This document shows, in pieces, positions 8,212-15,468 of a stretch of DNA of 18,434 bases. The stretch's first letter is position 1; each line of letters opens with the position of its first letter. The translations under genes were made by a program, and so were the position numbers. Source of the stretch: CAYPCH01 sp964409165 (lineage in GTDB: Bacteria; Bacillota; Clostridia; Acetivibrionales; Acetivibrionaceae); NCBI GenBank assembly GCA_964409165.1, contig CAYPCH010000076.1:1-18434 (forward strand), in the 5' to 3' direction. The notes beneath the pieces are model-generated. The model did not search any database, was not told where the DNA came from, and saw only the letters and a list, made by a program, of their open reading frames with translations.

Positions 8212-8240
8212 TTTATACTATTATATTATAATAGTATAAA
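8212..8240. promoter_or_regulatory. 29-bp perfect palindrome in the M28 promoter region
   Basis: TTTATACTATTATA and its exact complement TATAATAGTATAAA flank a single central T. The minus-strand copy supplies a perfect TATAAT (8225-8220), with TTAAAA 17 bases upstream (8248-8243), so the palindrome overlaps a plausible -10 box about 20 nt before the M28 ribosome site. It could be an operator for a dimeric repressor, or merely an AT-rich cruciform-prone sequence. Confidence 0.55.
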
Positions 8241-8309
8241 TATTTTAATCAAATTATTTTAATGCACATTTTTTTATTAGTATATTAATCATGAAAATGA
8301 TTATAGACT

Positions 8310-8951
8310 TTATAATGTATTACTTTTTCCATAATATAATGCTAGCATTAAAAATGCTACGGAAAAAGTCATAAATAATTGATTAAGAAAACAAAGAATG
8401 TATACTTTTTTAGCTATTTTACCGTATTCTTTATAACCTGTTTTACTCAGATAGTATTGGTAAGCAATCCGACTAGCCTTATATTCATGGGTGATTCCAA
8501 TACTAATTCTTAGAAATGTACACACTAAACAAAGAACCAGTAATGTGGTATATACTTTACCCCACAAGACAAACAAAACGAATATACTCGGTATCAAAAA
8601 CAACCTGCTGAAAGCTACACAAACCTGACTATATTTGTATATTATCATGTTTATTTTACTTTTGTTTATACATATATAATGCCCTGCTTCATGAAGTGAC
8701 GATATAACATCAAAAAGCTTTTCAGAGTCGGGGTCAGGGATGCCTATTTCATTTGTAAAAACATTGTATTGATAACTCTTTTTCACTTTCAAAATTTTAC
8801 CGATACAATCTTCATCCATTTTCATAAAGTCTTTTACAAACTCTTTGCAGTTAGTTTTTTCTTCAAATCCAAATGTTAACTTTTTTTCCCCTTCAACCAG
8901 TATACCGGTAAAAAACGCCAACATACAAAAAGCCATAGCTATAAATATCAT
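8310..8951 (-). CDS. Membrane zinc-peptidase-like protein with HEAGH (YugP/Zn_peptidase_2-like)
   Basis: This 213-residue protein has one N-terminal helix, a soluble stretch, SSLHEAGHYI (His87, Glu88, His91), two close membrane helices, THEYKASRIAYQYYL (Glu156, Ala159, Ser160) and a final membrane helix. This layout, with HExxH and a later E-x-x-A-S-R-x-A segment between helices, is that of the YugP-type zinc metallopeptidases (PF04298); the resemblance is by pattern and overall sequence is divergent. The start is ATG 8951, four bases after the stop of the BIG2-repeat gene, with GGTGATGG reused as ribosome site. It is the last gene of the GyrI-like/HlyD/BIG2 run, so it likely serves the peptide-export locus, for example in maturation or turnover. 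That role is inferred; a degenerate, inactive enzyme is possible. Confidence 0.65.
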   Translation of the reverse strand: MIFIAMAFCMLAFFTGILVEGEKKLTFGFEEKTNCKEFVKDFMKMDEDCIGKILKVKKSYQYNVFTNEIGIPDPDSEKLFDVISSLHEAGHYICINKSKINMIIYKYSQVCVAFSRLFLIPSIFVLFVLWGKVYTTLLVLCLVCTFLRISIGITHEYKASRIAYQYYLSKTGYKEYGKIAKKVYILCFLNQLFMTFSVAFLMLALYYGKSNTL

Positions 8952-8955
8952 ACCA

Positions 8956-11295
8956 TCACCAGAACCAATGTTTCTTTTTTGTAATAATATACGCAACCGC
9001 AGTTGCCAGAAGACAGAAACAAGCAGATATAATTAGTATTATGTTAACACTTAAAGAATTTAGCCTTTTTTCTGTCAATAAATATTTACCTGCAATATCA
9101 ATCTTAACAGTACCATTTTCAAGAGAATCGTTGAGCAATTCATATTTTTTCTTTGATTCATTATATAAATACAAGTACTTTGCATTGATAATTTTATCAT
9201 CCTCAAACGAAATACTTATATTGCCGGGAAGATTCTGATTATCATTTACAAGCAACTGAATACCCGTTTTGTTTTCTTCATATGCAATTTCTGACAAGAG
9301 TTCATTTTCATAGTTCACTATATCTTTTCCATCTAACTCAATTTTGTATTTCTCTCCCTCTACTATAAGTGTACTTTTTAATGTATATAATTGTTTGAGC
9401 ACTTGTCTTGATATCAAAAACACTTCATCACTACTGCAAGTTATTGTTCCATCAGACCCCTTCAATAGATTTAATAAAAACTCATCGTCATTACTGCTAT
9501 TATTATAGCTTGCAGCCGGCATAACAGCCTCATCAAGTATCAGTCTCTCACCATTGACTATTACTGTCACCGCTGACTGATTAAACCCATTTGAAGCGAT
9601 TATTGTAGCTTGACCTGCCTCAAGAGCAGTTATCAAACCTTTGTTATCCACTTTTACCGCTAAAGAGTTGGTGGATTTGTAATTTATTTTTTGACTTGCT
9701 TCATTAGGCAATGCTTTGCATTCCAGTTGAAATTGATTACCTTCTTTTAATACCAGATAGCTTTTATTAATTTCTATCTTTTCTGTTTTCACAACTACGC
9801 TTATTTTAACTTCTTTTGTTACTTCTCCCGCTTTAATTGTTATCACAGTACTGCCTTTAGCCAAGGCTTTTATCTCTCCCGACGAATCAATTGAAGCAAT
9901 TTTAGGATTGGAAGAAAAGTATTTGACCGTTGAATCTTTGGCGTTTGATGGAATTACGGTTACAGACAGTTTCTGGCTCTTTTCCGTCTCCATTTCATCT
10001 TCGTATTTACCTATATCAATATCCTCTACTTCGTATTCATCATTTTCTTCCACTTTCAAATCAAAGGATTTGCTTATTCCATCAACACTTACGGTAATTT
10101 TACTTTCCCCTATTGAAAGTGCCATAATCCTTCCAAAAGCACTGACCGTTGCAACATTTTTATTGTCCGACTCATATGTAATCTCCCTGCCTGATGCTTC
10201 TGACGGCAAAACTGAGGGTGATAAAAGCTGTTTTTCGCCCACTTTCATTTTTTTCCGGTATTCACCTAAATCCATCTCAATTACTTTTATCTCTTTTTTT
10301 GGGTTTACTTTCAAAGTAAACAGTCTTTTAATTCCATCACTTTCCACCGTAATAATTGATGTTCCAGAAGAGATTGCCCTGATCCTACCAAGCCCATTTA
10401 TTGTTGCAACTTTGGTATCGCCAGATTTATAAATAAATCCGGGATTGACAGCATCCGTCGGTAAAACGGCAGGTATCATCACCTGTGTCTCTCCAACCTC
10501 CATCTCTTTTTGATAGTCTCCAAGATCAATTTCTTTCACACGGGTATCTTTTTCTGGAAGCACTTCTAAGACAAAAGACCTCTCTTTTCCCCCTGCACTT
10601 GCAGTAATTACAGTTTTTCCAACTGAAAGTGCTGTAATCCTTCCATACCCATTAATGCTTGCCACCTTTTCATCACTAGAGTCATATGTTGCCTGGTTTT
10701 CGGTAGCATTCACAGGCAATATGGTTACTGCAAGCAATTGCTTGTCCCCTACCCTCATCTCTTTTTGATAGTCTCCAAGATCTAACTCCTGAACATAAAC
10801 GAAACCACTATTTGCCTTGTTTACCTTTATATTTAGTTGTTCTTTTACTCCATTAGCTGCTTCAATGGTTATCTTCACACTTCCTGACTTAACTGCCGTA
10901 ATCCTTCCCAATTCATTTACAGTGGCAACATCCTCTTTGCTTGAACTGTATATGACATTCTTGTCTGTAGCATCAAGAGGTAGCACTGTTACCATAAGTA
11001 GTTGTTTATCTCCAACTTCCATTGCCTTTTGGTAATCAGCCACATCCAAACCTGTCACTTTCACATATGCTTTGTCAGGCACTTCTTTTTCTTTTTGTTC
11101 CCCCTCCTCTGCCACTGTTTGCTTTGCTGTATCTGTTTTCTCTGTTTTCTCTGTTTTCTCTGTTTTATCTGTTTGCTGTTGTTCACTTTCAGCAGGTATC
11201 TCAGAGTCTACTTTAGCAAAAACAATTGCATTATTCATCATTTGAAAAATTATTAGCAAAAGAACCAACCATTTATAAGCTTTTCTTTTTATCAT
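8956..11295 (-). CDS. Membrane-anchored surface protein with six Ig-like (BIG2) repeats
   Basis: The 779-residue protein opens with a signal peptide (MIKRKAYKWLVLLLIIF, cleavage probably near Ala27) and a low-complexity TEK-repeat linker (about 42-72). Six tandem BIG2 repeats of about 80-88 residues follow (roughly 77-158, 166-247, 252-332, 336-415, 421-501, 504-580), each with a VASINGYGRITALSVG-type core; the first four also share a LGDYQKEMEVGDKQLL-type edge strand. A further domain of unknown type (about 590-740) precedes a C-terminal helix and a basic tail (YIITKKKHWFW), so it is anchored with its repeats outside. BIG2 domains are adhesion or structural modules. The gene starts 12 nt after the HlyD gene, whose stop overlaps its ribosome site, and is 4 nt before the zinc-peptidase-like gene. 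A scaffold for the export machinery is my inference. Confidence 0.9.
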   Translation of the reverse strand: MIKRKAYKWLVLLLIIFQMMNNAIVFAKVDSEIPAESEQQQTDKTEKTEKTEKTDTAKQTVAEEGEQKEKEVPDKAYVKVTGLDVADYQKAMEVGDKQLLMVTVLPLDATDKNVIYSSSKEDVATVNELGRITAVKSGSVKITIEAANGVKEQLNIKVNKANSGFVYVQELDLGDYQKEMRVGDKQLLAVTILPVNATENQATYDSSDEKVASINGYGRITALSVGKTVITASAGGKERSFVLEVLPEKDTRVKEIDLGDYQKEMEVGETQVMIPAVLPTDAVNPGFIYKSGDTKVATINGLGRIRAISSGTSIITVESDGIKRLFTLKVNPKKEIKVIEMDLGEYRKKMKVGEKQLLSPSVLPSEASGREITYESDNKNVATVSAFGRIMALSIGESKITVSVDGISKSFDLKVEENDEYEVEDIDIGKYEDEMETEKSQKLSVTVIPSNAKDSTVKYFSSNPKIASIDSSGEIKALAKGSTVITIKAGEVTKEVKISVVVKTEKIEINKSYLVLKEGNQFQLECKALPNEASQKINYKSTNSLAVKVDNKGLITALEAGQATIIASNGFNQSAVTVIVNGERLILDEAVMPAASYNNSSNDDEFLLNLLKGSDGTITCSSDEVFLISRQVLKQLYTLKSTLIVEGEKYKIELDGKDIVNYENELLSEIAYEENKTGIQLLVNDNQNLPGNISISFEDDKIINAKYLYLYNESKKKYELLNDSLENGTVKIDIAGKYLLTEKRLNSLSVNIILIISACFCLLATAVAYIITKKKHWFW
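11132..11167 (-). repeat. Nonamer tandem repeat encoding TEK units
   Basis: TCTGTTTTC occurs three times in a row and a fourth time with one change, encoding the Thr-Glu-Lys repeats in the linker between signal peptide and first BIG2 domain. The nine-base unit keeps the frame, so linker length can vary by slippage without breaking the gene. Confidence 0.9.
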
Positions 11296-11307
11296 TTTCT
11301 AAAACTC

Positions 11308-12426
11308 CTATCTTGTCAAGACACCGAGCGATTCCAACACATAGTTGAAATACGTTACCTGGTCATATTGTATTCGTGTTTCAACAGACATACCGTTTGA
11401 AAGATTGACTTTATAACCATTTTTACTAATCAGGTATGTACTATCAGGGATTATATCCACCTTGAAATAACTTGATTTGTTTTCACTATCAATAGTTATA
11501 TCGCTATCCATACTTGCCACAATTCCTGATACGGTACCGTATACAGTCTGAGCCAATCCTGAAACTGCAATATTCACTTTATCACCGACAGAAATACGTG
11601 CCATATTATCTGAACTGACATAAGCCTGTATTTTATATTCATCTTTCTCAGAAGCAATATTTGCAACTGAAGCCCCTGCTTGTACCACCATTCCTTCTTT
11701 ATAGTCTGCCAGCATATGTATCCTACCTGTGGCATTTGCCTGTACCTGATACTCCTCCTGCCCGCTTCCTACGGCATTAAGCTGGAGTTCGACAGAAGAT
11801 AATTCATTCTGGTACTGTAGTATAGAATCTTCGATGCCTTTTAAGGTGGAGTAATATATCTCAGTTATTTTATTCTGATTTTTTTCGATTTCACTCTCTA
11901 TCTGCTCATCAGTATAGTTGTATGCCTTGAACATTCCTACATCTACTTTTTGTTGTGCTACCTGACTCTGGTAGTTCTCGTATTGGAAATAATACAAGCT
12001 GTCCTTTTCCTCACTTTCAACAAAGTAGTTCTTATTGGCTTTTATGGAATCTACCAATTTTCGCAATTGGCTTATACGCTCTGAAAACAACTCCTTTTTT
12101 CCTTCGAGTTGTTTTGCCTGCAAGTCAAAATCAGTGCTTTTTACTGTAAAAAGCACATCACCTTTTTCAACGTGCATTCCTTCTTCAATATTAATGTCTG
12201 TTATTTTACCCATATATGGTGCCATCACATAATTTTTATTGATGCTCTGCACTGCTCCGGGTGATTTTATTACATTTATTTTTGGAGTTTTTATACCCCA
12301 TATAATTACTGTAACAATCAGTACTATAACTGCTATTATGATAATATAGCCAATCTCAGGAACCTTTTTATCATAAAGCAACCTGCTGTCTTTTAGTTGG
12401 TCAAAGGTTTTAATCTGCTTACTCAT
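11308..12426 (-). CDS. HlyD family secretion adaptor (membrane fusion protein)
   Basis: The 372-residue protein has a short cytoplasmic start, one membrane helix (about residues 25-46), then a lipoyl-like half motif (VMAPYMGKITDINIEEGMHVEKGDVLFTV). A long helical hairpin (about 100-220, rich in Glu, Gln and Lys) follows, then the second lipoyl half (QANATGRIHMLADYKEGMVVQAGASVANI) and a beta-barrel domain ending near VTYFNYVLESLGVLTR. This is the adaptor that works with C39-peptidase ABC exporters of bacteriocins in Gram-positive bacteria. The start is ATG 12426, with GGAG ten bases upstream; it overlaps the previous gene by eight bases (ATGAGTAA), so translation is coupled. It is followed by the BIG2 gene. 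The exporter partner is the C39 ABC transporter gene about 3 kb upstream in the same direction. Confidence 0.92.
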   Translation of the reverse strand: MSKQIKTFDQLKDSRLLYDKKVPEIGYIIIIAVIVLIVTVIIWGIKTPKINVIKSPGAVQSINKNYVMAPYMGKITDINIEEGMHVEKGDVLFTVKSTDFDLQAKQLEGKKELFSERISQLRKLVDSIKANKNYFVESEEKDSLYYFQYENYQSQVAQQKVDVGMFKAYNYTDEQIESEIEKNQNKITEIYYSTLKGIEDSILQYQNELSSVELQLNAVGSGQEEYQVQANATGRIHMLADYKEGMVVQAGASVANIASEKDEYKIQAYVSSDNMARISVGDKVNIAVSGLAQTVYGTVSGIVASMDSDITIDSENKSSYFKVDIIPDSTYLISKNGYKVNLSNGMSVETRIQYDQVTYFNYVLESLGVLTR

Positions 12427-12895
12427 CGTCTGCACGCTCCATAAATACATCTGCAATTATACCGTCATCAGTATTGTCTACAAATATGGTGTAGCTGTCA
12501 CCCTTTAAAGGGATGTCTTCTTCAAATGCTATTAAGTTGATTTTATCATATGCAAATTTCAGTGTGCTTTCATCTCCAGTGTATCTTGCATACATACAGT
12601 TAGTTACCCTTATTACTGGTTCCATTTTATAGGGAGCTTCAACACTATGAAGGTATGTATTAGATTGTCTCATTAGTTTTACAACTATTTTAACTTCATT
12701 TGTATCACTATCTTCAACGTCTGTATATTGGATAAGTGAACCAATCGGCTTTGCACCTTTATTTTGTAAATAGTTTTCCATTTGCAAAACTTCTTTATCT
12801 ATACCTTTACTACATTTCAAATCAACTTCTTTAATTAATACATTTGTTAATTTCAAAGTCTTATTATAGTTTATTTGAATTTTATCGTTTTTCAT
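12419..12895 (-). CDS. Small GyrI-like / effector-binding-domain-like protein
   Basis: This 158-residue soluble protein has no signal or membrane segment. The C-terminal half, MYARYTGDESTLKFAYDKINLIAFEEDIPLKGDSYTIFVDNTDDGIIADVFMER, follows the pattern of the GyrI/AraC effector-binding (SOUL-like) fold: an aromatic-Gly strand, an amphipathic helix, then a Gly-x-x-Tyr-x-x-hydrophobic strand and a last Asp-Val-hydrophobic strand. There is no DNA-binding domain, so it would act as a stand-alone ligand- or peptide-binding protein. I could not confirm a named family; a DUF5085-type protein is an alternative. The start is the second ATG (12895), with AGGAGG five bases upstream. It is translationally coupled to the HlyD gene, which puts it in the export unit, perhaps as a sensor or chaperone for the peptide. 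Confidence 0.75.
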   Translation of the reverse strand: MKNDKIQINYNKTLKLTNVLIKEVDLKCSKGIDKEVLQMENYLQNKGAKPIGSLIQYTDVEDSDTNEVKIVVKLMRQSNTYLHSVEAPYKMEPVIRVTNCMYARYTGDESTLKFAYDKINLIAFEEDIPLKGDSYTIFVDNTDDGIIADVFMERADDE

Positions 12896-13101
12896 CATTG
12901 CCTCCTCAATATACTAATTTGTAAGTAAACTTTTCTAAACATATCTAATTTTCCTTTTCATCTGCTTATATCCTTTCCTAATCGTATTTCGGTATTACCC
13001 TCCAGCTAACATCTCATTTTTTTTGTTATCAGACTAATAACCTTGAAGGACTTTTGACAAAAATCCTTATAAATATTCTTCAATCTGACCTTTTGCTCAA
13101 C

Positions 13102-14280
13102 TTATATGTTTCTCTTATAATCATATGTCAAATTACTCTTTGAATTTCTTAGTTTTTGGTTTAAGAAAATTTCATCATTTATATAACCATCAAACAAACG
13201 ATAAAAAGTATAATACGAATCCGGTTTGATGTTCTTTCTAATGTTTAAAACTTCAGAATTGTCTTTCTTTAGAATTATTTGTTCAGCTTGTATCTTCAAA
13301 TAATTATCAACAGCTTTATTTGAAAACTGTGAAATATAATCATGATATATTTTCTCAGCTAACTCATTATTTCCTATATATTCATAATAGTATGCTACTA
13401 TAACAATAAATCTCCTGTATATCTCTATATTCTTGATCTCACTAAATCTATCAACATTTTCACCAAATTTTTTAATATACTTTTCAATTGGACCCGCTAA
13501 AGGAATTTTAATTATTAAAAAATCGTTTATGAAACTTGTAGCTATTGAAATAGCATCTATATCTATAGTGTTTTTTTTGATTTTTTTTTCAAATATGCAC
13601 ACCAACATGTCTCTTAAATACTTACTATTCTTTCTAATTTCATAGTAATTTGCTGACATCTTCATATAACTAAAAACGACCTGCGCAGAAATTTCTTCAT
13701 CTTTAAATATGTATTTATATGCAAAAAAATCACCACTTGCATTTTCATTTCTAGTAAAACTACTTGACACCAAAACAATATTTACAGCTATCAATAAACA
13801 AGCAAAAGTTATAAAAGCTTCATTTCCCCTATATATAAAACCAACAATAAATAGAATAAATCCCAAGATTGTCATAAAAATACCTGACAACGTTGCACTC
13901 AACATTGAATTAGCATATGCCCTTGTCATTCTTTTAAAATCATTTTTATCCTTTATTTCAAATTGTTCAACAACAGATGCACCAAGAAGACTTATATTGT
14001 TCCAATTCACCACAGTCCTCCAAGTGTTTCCAAGGTTTATAAAACAAAACGGAAAGAAACATATCGCCCTAACCCTCATATGGCAAATAAGATAAGTAAT
14101 AGAATGAGTTAATTCATGTATGATTATCGATACATATAAAATAACTGCAAAAAAAATTATATAATCAATTATCCTCATAATTTTATTATTTATAATAAAA
14201 TCTGATATATACCATAAACCCCAAATACATATACTCATAAACAAAACATTAACAGGCAAACTTCTTCGTTCAAATTTCAT
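13102..14280 (-). CDS. M50-like membrane metalloprotease with C-terminal helical domain
   Basis: The 392-residue protein has two N-terminal membrane helices (about 10-30 and 39-60), the second carrying the zinc motif IIIHELTHS (His55, Glu56, His59). Two more helices follow (about 126-150 and 157-173), then NENASGDFFAYKYIF, whose Asp184 sits where M50 enzymes place their third ligand. The last 200 residues are soluble and helical, with YYYEYIGNNELAEKIYHDYI resembling a TPR-like repeat. M50-type proteases in peptide clusters (for example YydH of the B. subtilis YydF locus) are thought to process or release the peptide; the same is inferred here. GGAG lies eight bases before ATG 14280. The gene is more AT-rich than region 1, is followed by a 206-nt spacer, and may have its own promoter. 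Confidence 0.8.
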   Translation of the reverse strand: MKFERRSLPVNVLFMSICIWGLWYISDFIINNKIMRIIDYIIFFAVILYVSIIIHELTHSITYLICHMRVRAICFFPFCFINLGNTWRTVVNWNNISLLGASVVEQFEIKDKNDFKRMTRAYANSMLSATLSGIFMTILGFILFIVGFIYRGNEAFITFACLLIAVNIVLVSSSFTRNENASGDFFAYKYIFKDEEISAQVVFSYMKMSANYYEIRKNSKYLRDMLVCIFEKKIKKNTIDIDAISIATSFINDFLIIKIPLAGPIEKYIKKFGENVDRFSEIKNIEIYRRFIVIVAYYYEYIGNNELAEKIYHDYISQFSNKAVDNYLKIQAEQIILKKDNSEVLNIRKNIKPDSYYTFYRLFDGYINDEIFLNQKLRNSKSNLTYDYKRNI

Positions 14281-14684
14281 ATGTCATCTCCAATAATCCC
14301 TATTTAAACAAACCACTTCTCCAATAAAAAACCATTTTTGTTTATAAAAAGTTTTTATTCAGAATACATGAATATTTATAACAAAACTACAATAATAGTT
14401 ATCATTAAATATTTCTATTCTCGTCAATGATATATATTTTCCCATTTACACTTTCTTATATAGTTACCTTTTTGCATTGTATTTATTGTATTTATTTCCA
14501 TATATTGTAATGCAATATGTGCGTTATATAAAGAATAAAAAGCCTAAAAATATTAAACAAATCATATTTCAGAATAATAAAATGCAGAATTAATATAATT
14601 GATACTAGCATATACTAATATTTTTTACTCTTTGCATGATGTATTTTTAGTTTTCTCAACTCTCATTTTCACTCTTTCTGTTTT
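14281..14684. other. 404-bp AT-rich spacer without a supported gene
   Basis: Between the 60-residue membrane protein gene and the M50-like gene I see no convincing gene, RNA or terminator. A 39-codon minus-strand frame (14492-14611) lacks a ribosome site but encodes a hydrophobic stretch similar to the 60-residue protein just upstream (see findings). A weak hairpin with arms AATAAAAAC and GTTTTTTATT lies near 14320-14360. TTGACG occurs on the minus strand near 14425, without a good -10 partner. Confidence 0.5.
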
Positions 14685-14867
14685 TTATTCCTTTCTACGA
14701 TAATTAGTCCATATTGTAATAAATATAGTATAAGGTATAAAAACAATCAAAAACCCTATAATATTAAACAATTGAAATTTTGACATAATAAAAAAGGGAA
14801 TTACAGTTACTAATGCTACCATTAAATAAAACTTTTTATTTTGCCCAGATGACTTTTTTTTATCCAT
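14685..14867 (-). CDS. 60-residue two-helix membrane protein, immunity candidate
   Basis: The product starts with a lysine-rich cytoplasmic segment (MDKKKSSGQNKK), has two hydrophobic helices (about 13-28 and 33-52) separated by SKFQLFN, and ends in basic TNYRRKE. A strong ribosome site, AGGGAGG, lies before ATG 14867, which supports real translation despite the small size. It follows the double-glycine peptide gene by 121 nt, the usual place for an immunity gene, and small two-helix basic membrane proteins are common as bacteriocin immunity factors. No family is recognised; a second small secreted or membrane component is the alternative. Confidence 0.65.
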   Translation of the reverse strand: MDKKKSSGQNKKFYLMVALVTVIPFFIMSKFQLFNIIGFLIVFIPYTIFITIWTNYRRKE

Positions 14868-14877
14868 TAATTATTTC

Positions 14878-14916
14878 CTCCCTTAACATACTCCCTTAAC
14901 ATACTCTCCTTAAAAT
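14878..14916 (-). repeat. Tandem 13-bp repeat that multiplies a ribosome-binding site
   Basis: CTCCCTTAACATA occurs twice in perfect tandem (14878-14890, 14891-14903), followed by a degenerate third copy (14904-14916). Read on the minus strand each copy carries AAGGGAG or AAGGAGAG, so three ribosome-site-like sequences precede the 60-residue gene, with only the nearest at a usable distance. Confidence 0.7.
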
Positions 14917-14931
14917 GTAAGGTAAGAAGCA

Positions 14932-14959
14932 GTCAAAGTTGCAATTTTACAACTCTGAC
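14932..14959 (-). terminator. Hairpin after the peptide gene, possible attenuator
   Basis: GTCAAAGTTG (14932-14941) and CAACTCTGAC (14950-14959) form a 10-bp stem with one mismatch and an eight-base loop, about 30 nt past the peptide gene stop. The following minus-strand sequence is T-rich but has no solid T-tract, so partial termination or mRNA 3'-end protection is more likely than full termination. Such hairpins often set a high peptide-to-downstream-gene ratio. Confidence 0.5.
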
Positions 14960-14988
14960 CGTCTCCTTATAAAATTCTAAAATAGTCT

Positions 14989-15354
14989 TTAAATCTTAAG
15001 AGTAAAGTCTGGAACAAGCGGGACATTACAAATGTTAAATGTTTTTCCTTTGAGACTCTGAATACCATAAGTTACTGCTGCTCCTGCTATTATTGGTATG
15101 ACCCCTCCCCAAGCTATTAAAAATGCACCTGCATATAACGTTCCTAATCCTGCCGTTCCTAATTCGATTGCTGTTGCAATAGCTATTCCTAAACCAGCTA
15201 AAACAGCTCCTACTTTTGCAACTGTTAATGCACCACCAATTGCTGACAAAGCATGAATAATAAAACTATTACTACGAATTTGTAGCGACAAATTACCTCC
15301 ACCGTCAATATACTCCATCTCTTCATTATTCATAACAACATAATTGCTAGGCAT
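14989..15354 (-). CDS. Double-glycine leader peptide, hydrophobic bacteriocin-like
   Basis: The product is a 19-residue leader, MPSNYVVMNNEEMEYIDGG, followed by a core of about 102 residues. The leader fits the C39-peptidase consensus: Ile at -4, Met at -7, Glu at -8, Met at -12 and Gly-Gly at -2/-1. The core is rich in Gly, Ala and Ile, with two long hydrophobic stretches (AIGGALTVAKVGAVLAGLGI and AGAFLIAWGGVIPIIAGAAV) and one Cys near the end, so a membrane-active class II-type peptide is likely. No modification enzyme is seen nearby. The start could also be ATG 15378, eight codons earlier, 14 bases after a perfect AAAGGAGG; I prefer 15354, with GAGG eight bases upstream and the typical leader length. 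It lies just after the exporter gene that should cleave it. Confidence 0.8.
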   Translation of the reverse strand: MPSNYVVMNNEEMEYIDGGGNLSLQIRSNSFIIHALSAIGGALTVAKVGAVLAGLGIAIATAIELGTAGLGTLYAGAFLIAWGGVIPIIAGAAVTYGIQSLKGKTFNICNVPLVPDFTLKI

Positions 15355-15468
15355 AACTATTGCCTCATTATAACACATTTCTATTTTGCTTGCCTCCTTT
15401 TAATTAGTTTTTAAGCACCAGTTCGCGACCAAGTACTTTGATTATATGTTAACATTAATGCAACAACC

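Noticed and set aside
9908..10432. 174-codon plus-strand frame
   Set aside because: It is the exact antisense shadow of the BIG2 repeats, with Ser-rich low-complexity translation and no ribosome site.
12903..12944. 14-codon leader frame MFRKVYLQISILRRQ overlapping the start of the effector-binding-like gene
   Set aside because: It has no clear ribosome site of its own, and its overlap with the downstream ATG comes from the ribosome-site sequence itself.
13015..13075. Hairpins after the M50-like gene as a terminator
   Set aside because: Stems with AAGGA/TCCTT and GTTAT/ATAAC arms exist, but on the minus strand they are followed by mixed sequence or an A-run, not T residues.
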